From positions 1 to 43,133 of the forward strand of contig JACQEH010000006.1 of assembly GCA_016200675.1 (NCBI GenBank): DNA of 43,133 bases, given 5' to 3'. The position numbers were made by a program, and so were the translations under genes. The number at the start of each line of letters is the position of its first letter. Position 1 is the first letter of the stretch. The stretch is from Chloroflexota bacterium (GTDB lineage Bacteria > Chloroflexota > Limnocylindria > Limnocylindrales > CSP1-4). Under the pieces are notes generated by a model. That model ran no database searches. It worked only from the letters and a program-made list of their open reading frames with translations, and was not told where the DNA came from. Shown here in pieces: positions 31,447 through 40,534 of the stretch.

Positions 31447-31523
31447 TCCTGCGGTCGCGGGCCGCTCGGGCGACCGCCATCCCGGCGTCCGCACCGTCGC
31501 GGGCGGGCCGACCGCCCGCTCGC

Positions 31524-31529
31524 TACAGT
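31524..31529 (+). promoter_or_regulatory. -10-like element of a leaderless promoter for the ABC exporter
   Basis: TACAGT ends six bases before the GTG start at 31536, leaving no room for a ribosome site; transcription would begin at or beside the start codon. Confidence 0.5.
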
Positions 31530-31535
31530 CTGCCG

Positions 31536-32557
<1,022 letters not shown>

Positions 32558-32561
<4 letters not shown>

Positions 32562-33361
32562 GGATCTTCGTGGCGGGGATCCGCAAGCTCCTGCGTCGGC
32601 CGGCGACCTTCGTCACGTTGGGGCTGCTCGTGGGGCTCCTTGGCCTGATCCTCATCGCCGTGAGCGCGACAGCCGGCCAGCGAACCGGCCGAGCGGCCCA
32701 GGAGAGCCTTCTCCTGGTGACCTTCCCAGGCGCCTACTCCCTGATCCTGTCCTTCATCCTCGGGCTCGGCGGCCTCTTCGCCGTGATCTACGGCGCAGCG
32801 ATCGCGGGATCCGAGTGGACGTGGGGGACGCTGAAAGCCGCCGTCGCCCGAGGCGAGAGCCGCAGCGGGTACCAGCTCCTGTCGTTCGCGGCGATCGTCG
32901 TCATGGTCGGCGTCGGGCTCGTCCTGGCCCTCGCGGCCGGGGTCGTGGTGGCCATCATCGGGGCCAATATCGCGGGCGTCTCCACGGCTGGTCTGAACGA
33001 CACGGAGACCTTGGGGAAGATGCCGGAGCTCATGGCCCGGGCCTGGCTGGCGATCGTCGAGGAAGGTGCCCTCGGCTTTGCCATCGCCACCCTGGCTCGC
33101 AGCCAGCTGGCCGGCATCGGGGCCGGCATCGGCGTCTACTTCGGCGAGCAGTTCGCCTCGATCTTCCTGCCCGACATCGTCAAGTACCTGCCCTTCAACG
33201 CCGCGACCGCCGTCGTCGCCACCTCGGGCACCGGCGGACCCGGCGGCGGCGCAATCGCCAGGCTGGAGCCGAACGTCGCCCTTCTCGTGGTCGTGGCCTG
33301 GCTCATGGGCGCCCTCCTCGTGACGGCCATATTCACGGAGCGGGCCGAGATCTCGGGCTGA
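32558..33361 (+). CDS. ABC-2 type transporter permease
   Basis: A 267-residue membrane protein with about six hydrophobic helices: FVTLGLLVGLLGLILIAVS, LILSFILGLGGLFAVIYGA, IVVMVGVGLVLALAAGVVVA, GALGFAIATLA and LLVVVAWLMGALLVTAIF among them. EWTWGTLKAAVARGESR after the second helix is the usual cytoplasmic coupling element of ABC-2 permeases. It is translationally coupled to the ATPase gene. No regulator or substrate clue is adjacent. Confidence 0.9.
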
Positions 33362-33411
33362 CACGGGCCGCCTCGGCGGAGCCGCGGGACGGAACCGCGC
33401 GACGGCGCCTG

Positions 33412-33481
33412 CCGAACGGAACCGGCCGAACCGAGCCGGCCAAACCGAGCCGGCCGAACCGAGCCGGCCGAACGGAACCGG
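33412..33481. repeat. Five-copy 14-bp tandem array
   Basis: Five adjoining 14-base units fill 70 bases without gaps: CCGAACGGAACCGG, CCGAACCGAGCCGG, CCAAACCGAGCCGG, CCGAACCGAGCCGG, CCGAACGGAACCGG. The order is symmetrical (A B B' B A), the outer units being identical and the middle ones differing at one base. The array lies in the 267-base gap between convergent genes, and no coding frame crosses it credibly. Function is unknown. Confidence 0.9.
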
Positions 33482-33517
33482 CGGGAAGGCGACGCGGGTG
33501 GTCCCGTTGGGCGGCTG

Positions 33518-33542
33518 CGCGCCGGACGGGCCGTCCGGCGCG
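33518..33542. terminator. Strong bidirectional hairpin between convergent genes
   Basis: CGCGCCGGACG pairs with CGTCCGGCGCG (11 bp) over a GGC loop. It sits between the ABC-2 permease (ends 33361, plus) and the nucleotidyltransferase (ends 33629, minus), so it may terminate both. No U-tract is present on either strand. Confidence 0.5.
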
Positions 33543-33628
33543 GCGTGACCGTGCTCGAGGCCCGACTCCCCGGGATGTTCGGGCAGATGCGGGCGAGTCC
33601 AACCGGAGCACCTCACGCCCTTCGGCAG

Positions 33629-34930
33629 TCAGGCCTCCGCCGGTGCCGTCGTGGCGAATACTGCGGGCAGCGGGATACCGAATCGCCGACACAGGGCAGT
33701 CACGTCCGCGACGTCCTTCGCTCCGGGCTCGTAGCCCGTGTGGAAGCGAACGAGCCACTCGGGCGCAATGCAGGCGACATCGCGCCCGCCGATGCTGCCC
33801 ATGCCTGCGAGGGCGGCCGACGGGTAGGCGTCGCCAACCTCGGGCGGGCCGTAGGCACCCGACCCTGTCTCGTCCCGAACGATGACGTGGAAGTCGATCT
33901 CGTGTCCCTCGTCGTCGCCGAGGACGAAGTTCCACGGGCGCGTATCGTCGCGTGGCACGTGGCCGTAACCGAGGTCCGTGAGGGCCGCGACCACCGTTGC
34001 GAGGTCGTGGAGCTCGATGACGATGTCCAGGTCCCCGTGGCGTCGCGTCTGCTCGCCCAGGCAGGCATCCACGGCCCAGCCGCCGTCAATCCAGATGCGA
34101 ACCCCGAGGCCACTCATCAGGTCCAGGAAGGTCACCACATCGTCGACCGTCGTCTCGGGCACGATGAACGGGCCGCCGCGCAGCCACTCCACGTCGGGCT
34201 CCCAGGAGCCGACCACCGCGCCATGACCAGCAAGGTGGGCCGCGACCTCGACATGCCGGAAGACGCTCCGCTGCATCTCGGGGCCCTGATTCGAGGCGAG
34301 CTGATCCGCGACGCGGGCGACATCCACGAAGGCGAGTGGGCGCGCCGCGAGCTCGTGACGGAGCCACTTGTTGAACGGCCGGACGCGACCCTCGAAGGCG
34401 AACGAGGCCGTGAGCAACGGATCGATCGAGGCCAGGGCGTCGAGGCGGCCCTCGAGCTCGCGGCCGGCCTCGAGGTTCCGGAGCGAGCGATAGAGGGAGT
34501 TGATGTAGGCGCCGAGGCTGTCCGCCCCGATCGCCCTGGCCTCCTCCGGCTGCAGGGTCCGCTTGTCGGCGACGAGCCGGCCGATCTCACCGTCGAGCCG
34601 GTCGAGGAGGACGGTCACGCCCAGGAAGGCCGGTCGGTTCCATTCGTCGCGGTCCCCGGGAAGGCCGTGGCCCCGGAACGCGTCGATCGTCATGGGCCAG
34701 GTTTCGACGGCCGCCCCGTGCTCGAGCTTCCACGGCGTGATGTCGTCGGCGACGATGACCAGCATGTCGTAGTCGGACGACGCGTGGATGTAGCCGCCGT
34801 AGCCGCGCGACCCCATGAGGACCAGGCCGAGGATGTCGGGATCCGCCTCGGCTCGCTTGCGAACCGCCTCGTAGGCGGCGGCGATGACATCCGGGTCCAG
34901 GACCCGTTGGGGCAGGGGGCCTTCGGTCAC
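33629..34930 (-). CDS. Two-domain nucleotidyltransferase (KNTase-like plus lincosamide/aminoglycoside-type)
   Basis: A 433-residue protein with two polymerase-beta-fold nucleotidyltransferase modules. The N-terminal one (about 30-260) has the GS motif and acidic pair as VLMGSRGYGGYIHASSDYD (Gly40-Ser41, Asp53, Asp55), then a helical region. The C-terminal one (about 263-433) resembles LnuA/ANT(2'')-type enzymes: RIWIDGGWAVDACLGEQTRR (279-297), GDLDIVIE (Asp300, Asp302), GHEIDFHVIV and WLVRFHTGYEP. Such enzymes adenylate hydroxyl groups of antibiotics, while related unnamed members have other substrates. Both active sites look complete. The start is GTG 34930, with GATACT six bases upstream; the longer frame runs through the divergent gene and is spurious. 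Resistance activity is a possibility, not shown. Confidence 0.82.
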   Translation of the reverse strand: MTEGPLPQRVLDPDVIAAAYEAVRKRAEADPDILGLVLMGSRGYGGYIHASSDYDMLVIVADDITPWKLEHGAAVETWPMTIDAFRGHGLPGDRDEWNRPAFLGVTVLLDRLDGEIGRLVADKRTLQPEEARAIGADSLGAYINSLYRSLRNLEAGRELEGRLDALASIDPLLTASFAFEGRVRPFNKWLRHELAARPLAFVDVARVADQLASNQGPEMQRSVFRHVEVAAHLAGHGAVVGSWEPDVEWLRGGPFIVPETTVDDVVTFLDLMSGLGVRIWIDGGWAVDACLGEQTRRHGDLDIVIELHDLATVVAALTDLGYGHVPRDDTRPWNFVLGDDEGHEIDFHVIVRDETGSGAYGPPEVGDAYPSAALAGMGSIGGRDVACIAPEWLVRFHTGYEPGAKDVADVTALCRRFGIPLPAVFATTAPAEA

Positions 34931-35003
34931 TGGCGAAGTATCACCCTCGGCGCCAGCAGCCGCGGAGCTCGCGACCTCGAGATCGGACGGGCATGATGCG
35001 CGG
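34931..35003. promoter_or_regulatory. Divergent leaderless promoter pair
   Basis: Only 73 bases separate two divergent starts. Leftward, GATACT (34937-34942 on the minus strand) ends six bases before the GTG at 34930. Rightward, CATGAT (34992-34997) ends six bases before the ATG at 35004. Neither gene has a Shine-Dalgarno sequence. Confidence 0.4.
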
Positions 35004-35441
35004 ATGGAGCAGCCGTCGCCGGAGGTCTTCCTCGCCGAGTTCCCCGGCCCGCTGCGGGAGATTGCCGACGGGCTACGGGGCGTCGTCGCCCGGGCGGTGC
35101 CGGCCGCGACCGAGCGCGTCCGCTGGGGCTGGCGGATCATCGGCTTCGACCTGCCGGTCGGCCCGCGACGGTCCGTGTACTTCGCCTGGATCATGATCGA
35201 GCCCGCGCACGTCCATCTCGGCTTTCCCCAGGGCGTCCTGATGGCCGATCCCGGCGGGCTGATGAGCGGCGCCGGTATCACGAAGAAGGCACGGTGGGTC
35301 ACGCTGGCCACGGCCCAGCAGCCAGCAGCGGCCGCCCTCGCCGGTCTTGTACGCGAAGCTGCTCGGATCGCCACGCTGTCGCGCGGCGAGCGTGCGGCCC
35401 TGGCGATGGCACATGAGGAGATCGAGAGAAGCGCACCGTGA
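35004..35441 (+). CDS. DUF1801-like small protein
   Basis: A 145-residue soluble protein: VFLAEFPGPLREIADGLRGVV, ERVRWGWRIIGFDL, VYFAWIMIEPAHVHLGFPQG and ITKKARWVTLATAQQP match the general DUF1801/YdhG pattern (helical start, ...GWRIIGF, ...HVHLGF...GxxxxG.GKxxRH-like). No function is established for the family. The start is set at the ATG six bases after a -10-like CATGAT. Its stop overlaps the acetyltransferase GTG (GTGA). Confidence 0.75.
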   Translation: MEQPSPEVFLAEFPGPLREIADGLRGVVARAVPAATERVRWGWRIIGFDLPVGPRRSVYFAWIMIEPAHVHLGFPQGVLMADPGGLMSGAGITKKARWVTLATAQQPAAAALAGLVREAARIATLSRGERAALAMAHEEIERSAP

Positions 35442-35992
35442 ACGACCCAGGAGCAGCCCAGCCAACGCTGAGCGACGAAGTTGTCACCCTTCGGCCATGG
35501 CGACCCGACGACGCCACTGCCGTCGACCGTGCCTGCCAGGACGCCGAGATCGCACGCTTCGTCCCCATCCCGCAGCCGTACACGCTCGACGACGCCCGCT
35601 GGTTCGTCGCCAGCTGTGCCGAGGAGTCGATCACCGGCCCAAGCGCCCACTTCGCCATCGTCGACCCGGCGACGGACCTGCTCCTCGGAGCCATCTCGCG
35701 GCACGGACCGCGGGCCGAGACCCCGCACCGTGCCGCCATCGGCTACTGGCTGGCCCCGGAGGCCAGGGGTCGGGGCGTCGCCACCCGTGCCGTCCGCCTT
35801 CTCGTCGATTGGTCGTTCGCGACGAGCACGACCGTCCGGATGGAGCTCTACACGGACGTGGAGAACGAGCGCTCCGGTCGGGTTGCCCGTCGAGCCGGGT
35901 TCGAGCCGGAGGGGATCCGGCGCGCCTGGGACCTCGATCGCGCGGGTCGCCCGATCGATTCCGCGTTCTACGTGCGGCTTCGGTCGACCTGA
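35438..35992 (+). CDS. GNAT-family N-acetyltransferase (RimJ/RimL type)
   Basis: A 184-residue acetyl-CoA-dependent transferase. VVTLRPWRPDDATAVDRAC opens the fold; the acetyl-CoA loop is PEARGRGVATRAVRLLVDW, preceded by AAIGYWLA, and ENERSGRVARRAGFEPEGIRR is the typical RimL-like C-terminal element. The GTG overlaps the preceding stop, so the two are co-translated. The acceptor (protein N-terminus, amino sugar or antibiotic) cannot be told from sequence. Confidence 0.92.
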   Translation: MNDPGAAQPTLSDEVVTLRPWRPDDATAVDRACQDAEIARFVPIPQPYTLDDARWFVASCAEESITGPSAHFAIVDPATDLLLGAISRHGPRAETPHRAAIGYWLAPEARGRGVATRAVRLLVDWSFATSTTVRMELYTDVENERSGRVARRAGFEPEGIRRAWDLDRAGRPIDSAFYVRLRST

Positions 35993-36022
35993 TCACCCAA
36001 GGGTCACGTGAGCGGCCCCTGC

Positions 36023-36028
36023 TATCGT
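36023..36028 (+). promoter_or_regulatory. -10-like element of a leaderless promoter for lipB
   Basis: TATCGT ends six bases before the lipB ATG at 36035; no ribosome site is present. Confidence 0.5.
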
Positions 36029-36034
36029 CAGCGC

Positions 36035-36835
36035 ATGGATGAGGAGCGGCGCGCGCCGGTCGCGGGTTCGGGCGCCGACGACCCGATCGCCACGGCCTGG
36101 CTCGGCCGGATCGCCTACCGGGAGGCGTGGGCCCTCCAGAAGCGCCTCGTGGACGCCCGCGTGGCCGAGGCGATCCCGGACACGCTCCTGACCCTCGAGC
36201 ACGATGCCGTCCTGACCCTCGGCCGCCATGCCGATGAGGCGCATGTGCTGGCCTCCCCCCGCGAGCTTCGACGGCGAGGCCTGGAGGTCATCCACGTCGA
36301 GCGTGGCGGCGAGGTGACCTACCACGGCCCGGGCCAGCTCGTCGCCTACCCGATCCTCCGCCTCGGCCACCGCGGAATCCTGATCCGGCCGCTCGTCCGC
36401 GCCCTGGAGGAGGCGACGATCGCCACCTGCGCCGCGCTCGGCGTCCCGGCCGGCCGCCGCGAGGGGCACCCCGGGTGCTGGGTGCTGGACGACGGCCGGC
36501 CACCCCGCAAGATCGGGGCACTCGGCATCCGCGTCGAGCGCGGCGTCAGCTATCACGGCATCGCCCTGAACGTCGATCCCGATCTGCGCGACTTCGAGCT
36601 CATCGACGCCTGCGGGATGCCGGGCGTCGTGTCCACCTCGATCGCCGAGGAGCTCGGACGAACGGCGGAGCCGCCCTCGACCGACGCGGTGGAGCGTGCT
36701 GCCGGGATCTTTGCCGTCGCGTTCGCCGCGCAGCTCGGCGCCCGGCTCCAGCGGGTCGAAGCCGGAGCCCTCGAGGACCGCCACGCCACCGACGGTTCGA
36801 GCCCGCGGTCCCTGGCCGGCGCCGGAGCGACCTGA
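36035..36835 (+). CDS. lipB: Octanoyl-[acyl-carrier-protein]:protein N-octanoyltransferase LipB
   Basis: A 266-residue enzyme that moves octanoyl groups from acyl carrier protein to lipoyl domains, the first step of lipoate assembly. Motifs: LTLGRHADEAHVL, RGGEVTYHGPGQLVAYP (90-106), RKIGALGIRV with catalytic Lys159 and IDACGMPGVVS with the acyl-thioester Cys193. The C-terminal tail after about residue 245 is unusual and Ser/Gly-rich. The ATG at 36035 is chosen from the leaderless promoter spacing and the family N-terminus. The next gene starts one base after the stop. LipA is not in the window. Confidence 0.93.
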   Translation: MDEERRAPVAGSGADDPIATAWLGRIAYREAWALQKRLVDARVAEAIPDTLLTLEHDAVLTLGRHADEAHVLASPRELRRRGLEVIHVERGGEVTYHGPGQLVAYPILRLGHRGILIRPLVRALEEATIATCAALGVPAGRREGHPGCWVLDDGRPPRKIGALGIRVERGVSYHGIALNVDPDLRDFELIDACGMPGVVSTSIAEELGRTAEPPSTDAVERAAGIFAVAFAAQLGARLQRVEAGALEDRHATDGSSPRSLAGAGAT

Positions 36836-36836
36836 C

Positions 36837-37835
36837 ATGCCGGCCGGCCTCTTCGAGCTCCGCAAGGACGCCATCACCGGCTGGTGGGTCGCCACGGTGG
36901 TCGATCGGGCCTTCCACCGCGACCGCTTCGCAACGGCGGCTGCACAGATCGCTGACGGCGGCGATTGCCAGAACTGCCGGCTGCCCGAGGGTGACGGCGT
37001 GCGCCTCCGGGTCCTCAAGGACTACGCCTTCCACGTCGTCGGGACCGAGGAGGAGGCCCGCGAACTGGACCAGCGCTTCGCCCAGGTCGCCCTCGACGGA
37101 GCCCGCGCCGCGGGCAGCTGGCGGACGATCGTCGCCCCGCCGCTCGAGCATCGGCCGCTCCATCTCGTCGGCTCCGCCATCGTCGAGCGCCTCGTCACCG
37201 GTGCCCGGGATGCGATCCAGGCAGCCCGGGAGGCGAACCAGACCGACTACCTCCAGGTCGTCCAGCACTGGGGGGACCAGTCGGGCGCCCGGACCAACCA
37301 CCTGTGCCTCGAGTTCTACGACCTGCCGCAGATCCCGCACCGGATTGCCGAAGAGCTCGGCGGCGCGGCCCGCTTCGTGATCCGCGAGGGCGAGTGTCCC
37401 TACTGCCGGCTGGTCCGCGAGACGACGCGGACCCGCAACCGGCTCGTCTGGGAGGACACCGACAGCGTCGCCTTCGCTCCCTGGGCGTCGCGTTCGCCGT
37501 TCGAGCTGTGGATCGTCCCTCGGCGCCACGAGGCCGACTTCGGGCGGGCCGGCGAGGCCGACATCCGGGCCACCGCGACAGCCCTCCGGAACGTCCTCGC
37601 GACCCTGGCCCGGACGCTCGACGGCCCGCCCTACAACCTGATCCTCCACACGGCGCCCCTCCGCGAGCGCGTCGACGCCACGTACCACTGGCACTGGGAG
37701 ATCCACCCGCGCCTCCGGGAGATCGCCGGCCTGGAGCTGGGAACGGGGCTGCCGGTCAACCCGGTCTCCCCCGAGGACGCCGTGGAGGAGCTCCTGGCCC
37801 GTACCGCCGCGGGGAGCGGGGAGCGCTCAAGTTGA
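36837..37835 (+). CDS. GalT-like nucleotidyltransferase (HIT superfamily)
   Basis: A 332-residue protein resembling galactose-1-phosphate uridylyltransferases and their ATP-adenylyltransferase-like relatives. Two CxxC pairs (DCQNCRLPE near 43 and ECPYCRLV near 186) suggest zinc ribbons. APPLEHRPLHLVG lies in the first half. HIT-like elements include SPFELWIVPRRHEADF and YHWHWEIHPRL near the C-terminus, where the HWHxE/IHPR pattern supplies the histidines. The first half reads TNHLCLEFYDLPQIPHR where GalT has its HPH-type active site, so the canonical HPH is not obvious; the substrate may differ from galactose-1-phosphate. It is probably co-transcribed with lipB. Confidence 0.75.
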   Translation: MPAGLFELRKDAITGWWVATVVDRAFHRDRFATAAAQIADGGDCQNCRLPEGDGVRLRVLKDYAFHVVGTEEEARELDQRFAQVALDGARAAGSWRTIVAPPLEHRPLHLVGSAIVERLVTGARDAIQAAREANQTDYLQVVQHWGDQSGARTNHLCLEFYDLPQIPHRIAEELGGAARFVIREGECPYCRLVRETTRTRNRLVWEDTDSVAFAPWASRSPFELWIVPRRHEADFGRAGEADIRATATALRNVLATLARTLDGPPYNLILHTAPLRERVDATYHWHWEIHPRLREIAGLELGTGLPVNPVSPEDAVEELLARTAAGSGERSS

Positions 37836-37932
37836 CGGGGCGGCGTCACACGGCCTTCCGGCGCCTCGTCCCTGGGCTTGGCGACGCGCGGCGCCCATTC
37901 CCCGCGCCTGCGACCACCGCGGAAGGACCTGC

Positions 37933-38589
37933 ATGTTCGGCAGCGGCGAGCCGGGGGGCTTCGCGACGACGACCGGGACGCTCGAGCGCCAGGGTCGGGC
38001 GGTCGCCGTGACCGGCAGCTGGGACCGCGATGCGGCCGGGACCTTCGTCGAGGCGCTCTTCGCGAAGCACCATCATGAGATCTACGCCTACCTCATCCGC
38101 ATGGTCCGCGATCCAGAGCTCGCCGCGGACCTCGCCCAGGATGCGTTCGTGAAGGCCTACAAGGCATACGACACCCTCGAGAAGGGCGAGAACGCCCGGG
38201 CCTGGCTCTACCAGATCGCCCACCGCGTCGCCCTCGACGACATCCGGCGCAAGAAGATCGTCCGCTTCGTGCCGCTCGTGGGCGACGGCCGGGGTTCATC
38301 GCCATCCGCCGAGCGGCTGGCCATGGAGGCCCGCCTTTCCGGCCCGCTCGAGCGGGCCATGGCCCGCATTCCCGAGCGACAGCGAGCCGCGCTCCTCATG
38401 GCCGAGCTCCACGACCTCACGGGCCTCGAGCTGGCGGCCGCGCTCGGGATCAGCCACGTCGCGGCTCGGGCGCTCCTCACCCGCGCCCGAGAGTCCCTTC
38501 GCCAGGCGCTCGCGGCCGAACGGGCAGCGGAGGCAGCGACCGAAGCCGAGCGCGATGCCGGCTATGCCCAGGGCCGGGGCGGCAGCTGA
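37933..38589 (+). CDS. ECF-type RNA polymerase sigma factor
   Basis: A 218-residue sigma70-family protein. After a 35-residue lead comes region 2: FAKHHHEIYAYLIRMVRDPE, LAQDAFVKAYKAYDTL and ARAWLYQIAHRVALDDIRR. Region 4 covers about 135-195: ARIPERQRAALLMAELHDLTG, then LAAALGISHVAARALLTRAR. GGAAGGA lies eight bases before the ATG. The stop shares its last base with the ATG of the anti-sigma gene (TGATG). Confidence 0.92.
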   Translation: MFGSGEPGGFATTTGTLERQGRAVAVTGSWDRDAAGTFVEALFAKHHHEIYAYLIRMVRDPELAADLAQDAFVKAYKAYDTLEKGENARAWLYQIAHRVALDDIRRKKIVRFVPLVGDGRGSSPSAERLAMEARLSGPLERAMARIPERQRAALLMAELHDLTGLELAAALGISHVAARALLTRARESLRQALAAERAAEAATEAERDAGYAQGRGGS

Positions 38590-40457
38590 TGACTCTCCCC
38601 TTCCGCCGCCGCCATAACGACGCCGAGGCGTCCCACGATCGGGCGCGCTCCCTCATCGCCTCCGGACTCCTCGACCCGCTCGAGGCGGCGGATTCGGCGT
38701 GGCTTGCGGCCCACCTCGGCGGCTGCCCGGAGTGCACCGCCGACGCCGAGGCCTACGAGGCGGATCGTCAGCTCCTCCGCTCCCTGCGCGATCGACCGAT
38801 CGAGCCGCCGCGCGACCTGTGGGCCCGAACGGCCGCCGAGATCGAGCGCAGCCGAGGCCGCGGCGTCCGCTCCACGACGGCGCTGCCGCACCGGTTCGGC
38901 CGGCTGCCGCTCGGCGTCGCGTCGGGGCTCCTCGTGGTGCTCGTCGTGATCGGCGCCGCGTTGGCGCCGCGGATGGGTCTCCCGCTCGTGGGGCCCGGCC
39001 TGAGCGGCTCGGCCAACCGGTCCGCCGGGACGGAGGCCACGCCCATCGCCGTCACCGCCGACGCGCTCGCCTGGATCCAGGTGTCTCCCGATGGGTCCTA
39101 CGAGTTCCTCCAGGCCAACGTGGACGAGGTCTGCGCGGACGCCCGTGAGGGGTGCGCGCCCCTCAACACCCGGAACTCGACGCGCCTCAGGCTCACCCAG
39201 GCGCCGCAGTCAGTCCTCCTCTCGCCGAACCAGGCGCAGATCGCGGTCGTCACGAAGTCGACGGCCTCGAGCGGTTCGGCCATCGTGGTCGTCCCGGTCC
39301 CGACCGTCGCGCCCCAGGGGCCGAGTCCCGCCCCCACCGCATCCGCGGAGGCCACGCCGCCCGTCGGTACGCCCGGCGCGAGCGCGAGCCCGCCCGAGGC
39401 GACCCCCACGCCCGTCCCGACGCCGGGCCCTTCGCCCACCACCGCTCCGGGCGTGTCGCCGTTGCCGAGCGCGAGTGGCGAGCCCCCGGCGGGTCATGCG
39501 ATCGTCAGCGGCGTGATCGTCGTCGGCGACGCCGCGTATTCGGCCGATGGCGCCTGGCTCGCCTTCTCGGCGCGCCCGGCCGACGGGTCGAGCGGCCCGG
39601 ATCTCTATACCTGGCGTGTGGGCGACGAGCTCGCAACGCCCGTCACGACCGACCATCGGACGTTCTTCTCGGGCTGGCTGGGGTCAACGATCGTGGCCAA
39701 CCGCGTGGAACCGGGTGACGAGCGCCCCGGGGCCTCGGCCGGGCCCGACCCCTCGATCCGTCCCACGGCGGCGACGGCAGTCCCGAGTGCCGGGCCGGCC
39801 TCCAGCCCTTCGGCCTCGCCGGCCGCCGTTCAGGATCATCCCGTCGCCTTCCTCCTGGACCCTGTCACCAACGCGATCACCCCGCTCGGCGCCACCGACA
39901 TCTGGCATCCCACGTTCGATCCCACGGGTGCATCCGTCGTCTACTGGGCGGGGACGCTCGTGCGCGATGCGAGCGGCACGGGCTGGACGCTGGGCACCGG
40001 CCAGCTCGTGATCGACGGCTGGAACGATGGCACGCCGTCGGCGTCGACCGGCGCCGCGACGTCGCCGGCCGCGTCGCCCGGACCGACCATCGTGCCGGTC
40101 GGCCCGGCTGGCCACCCGGCGGCCCTGACCTCGGATCCCGTGACCGACTTCGACGCCTGGTTCGACCCGACCGGGACGCGACTCGCGATCTGGATCGCCG
40201 ATCCGGCCGATGCCACGATCGGGACACTTCGCCTCGAAGTCATCGACCCACACACCGGGCTCGTCGACGCGACCGCCGCTCCGCTGCCCGGCGTGTCCGC
40301 CCTGCGCGGCGTCTCGATCAGCAGCGGGCGCCTCGCCTGGGTGACTCCGCCCGGCCAGGACGGCCAGGGCTCGCACGTCCAGGTCCTGGCCTGGAACGGC
40401 CGGGACTTCGGCCAGGTCCGGACGATCCAGGGTGACCGATTCCTCGTCGCCCGCTGA
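38589..40457 (+). CDS. Zinc-finger anti-sigma factor with large outer propeller-like domain
   Basis: A 622-residue membrane protein. The cytosolic N-terminus has a zinc anti-sigma (ZAS) motif in AAHLGGCPECTADAEAY (His42, Cys46, Cys49), as in RsrA/ChrR/RskA relatives. One helix spans about 107-126 (PLGVASGLLVVLVVIGAAL). Outside, a low-complexity Pro/Ala/Ser/Thr stretch (about 230-300) interrupts a propeller-like region with DALAWIQVSPDGSYEF, YSADGAWLAFSARP, DIWHPTFDPTGASVVYWAG and FDAWFDPTGTRLAIWIADP blades. It is translationally coupled to the sigma gene. This is the clearest anti-sigma factor of the three in the window and supports the same reading of the other two. Confidence 0.85.
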   Translation: MTLPFRRRHNDAEASHDRARSLIASGLLDPLEAADSAWLAAHLGGCPECTADAEAYEADRQLLRSLRDRPIEPPRDLWARTAAEIERSRGRGVRSTTALPHRFGRLPLGVASGLLVVLVVIGAALAPRMGLPLVGPGLSGSANRSAGTEATPIAVTADALAWIQVSPDGSYEFLQANVDEVCADAREGCAPLNTRNSTRLRLTQAPQSVLLSPNQAQIAVVTKSTASSGSAIVVVPVPTVAPQGPSPAPTASAEATPPVGTPGASASPPEATPTPVPTPGPSPTTAPGVSPLPSASGEPPAGHAIVSGVIVVGDAAYSADGAWLAFSARPADGSSGPDLYTWRVGDELATPVTTDHRTFFSGWLGSTIVANRVEPGDERPGASAGPDPSIRPTAATAVPSAGPASSPSASPAAVQDHPVAFLLDPVTNAITPLGATDIWHPTFDPTGASVVYWAGTLVRDASGTGWTLGTGQLVIDGWNDGTPSASTGAATSPAASPGPTIVPVGPAGHPAALTSDPVTDFDAWFDPTGTRLAIWIADPADATIGTLRLEVIDPHTGLVDATAAPLPGVSALRGVSISSGRLAWVTPPGQDGQGSHVQVLAWNGRDFGQVRTIQGDRFLVAR

Positions 40458-40522
40458 TCGCGGCCGACCGCGATCGAGCGGTCGTGGATGGTCGTGGCGG
40501 GACAGGGTGGGTCCACATGTCG

Positions 40523-40528
40523 TAGAGT
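40523..40528 (+). promoter_or_regulatory. -10-like element of a leaderless promoter
   Basis: TAGAGT ends six bases before the GTG at 40535 with no ribosome site between, the same hexamer as at 30035. Confidence 0.5.
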
Positions 40529-40534
40529 CGGGTC

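Noticed and set aside
33412..33481. Possible CRISPR array
   Set aside because: The units are 14 bases, directly adjoining with no spacers, and no cas genes are present.
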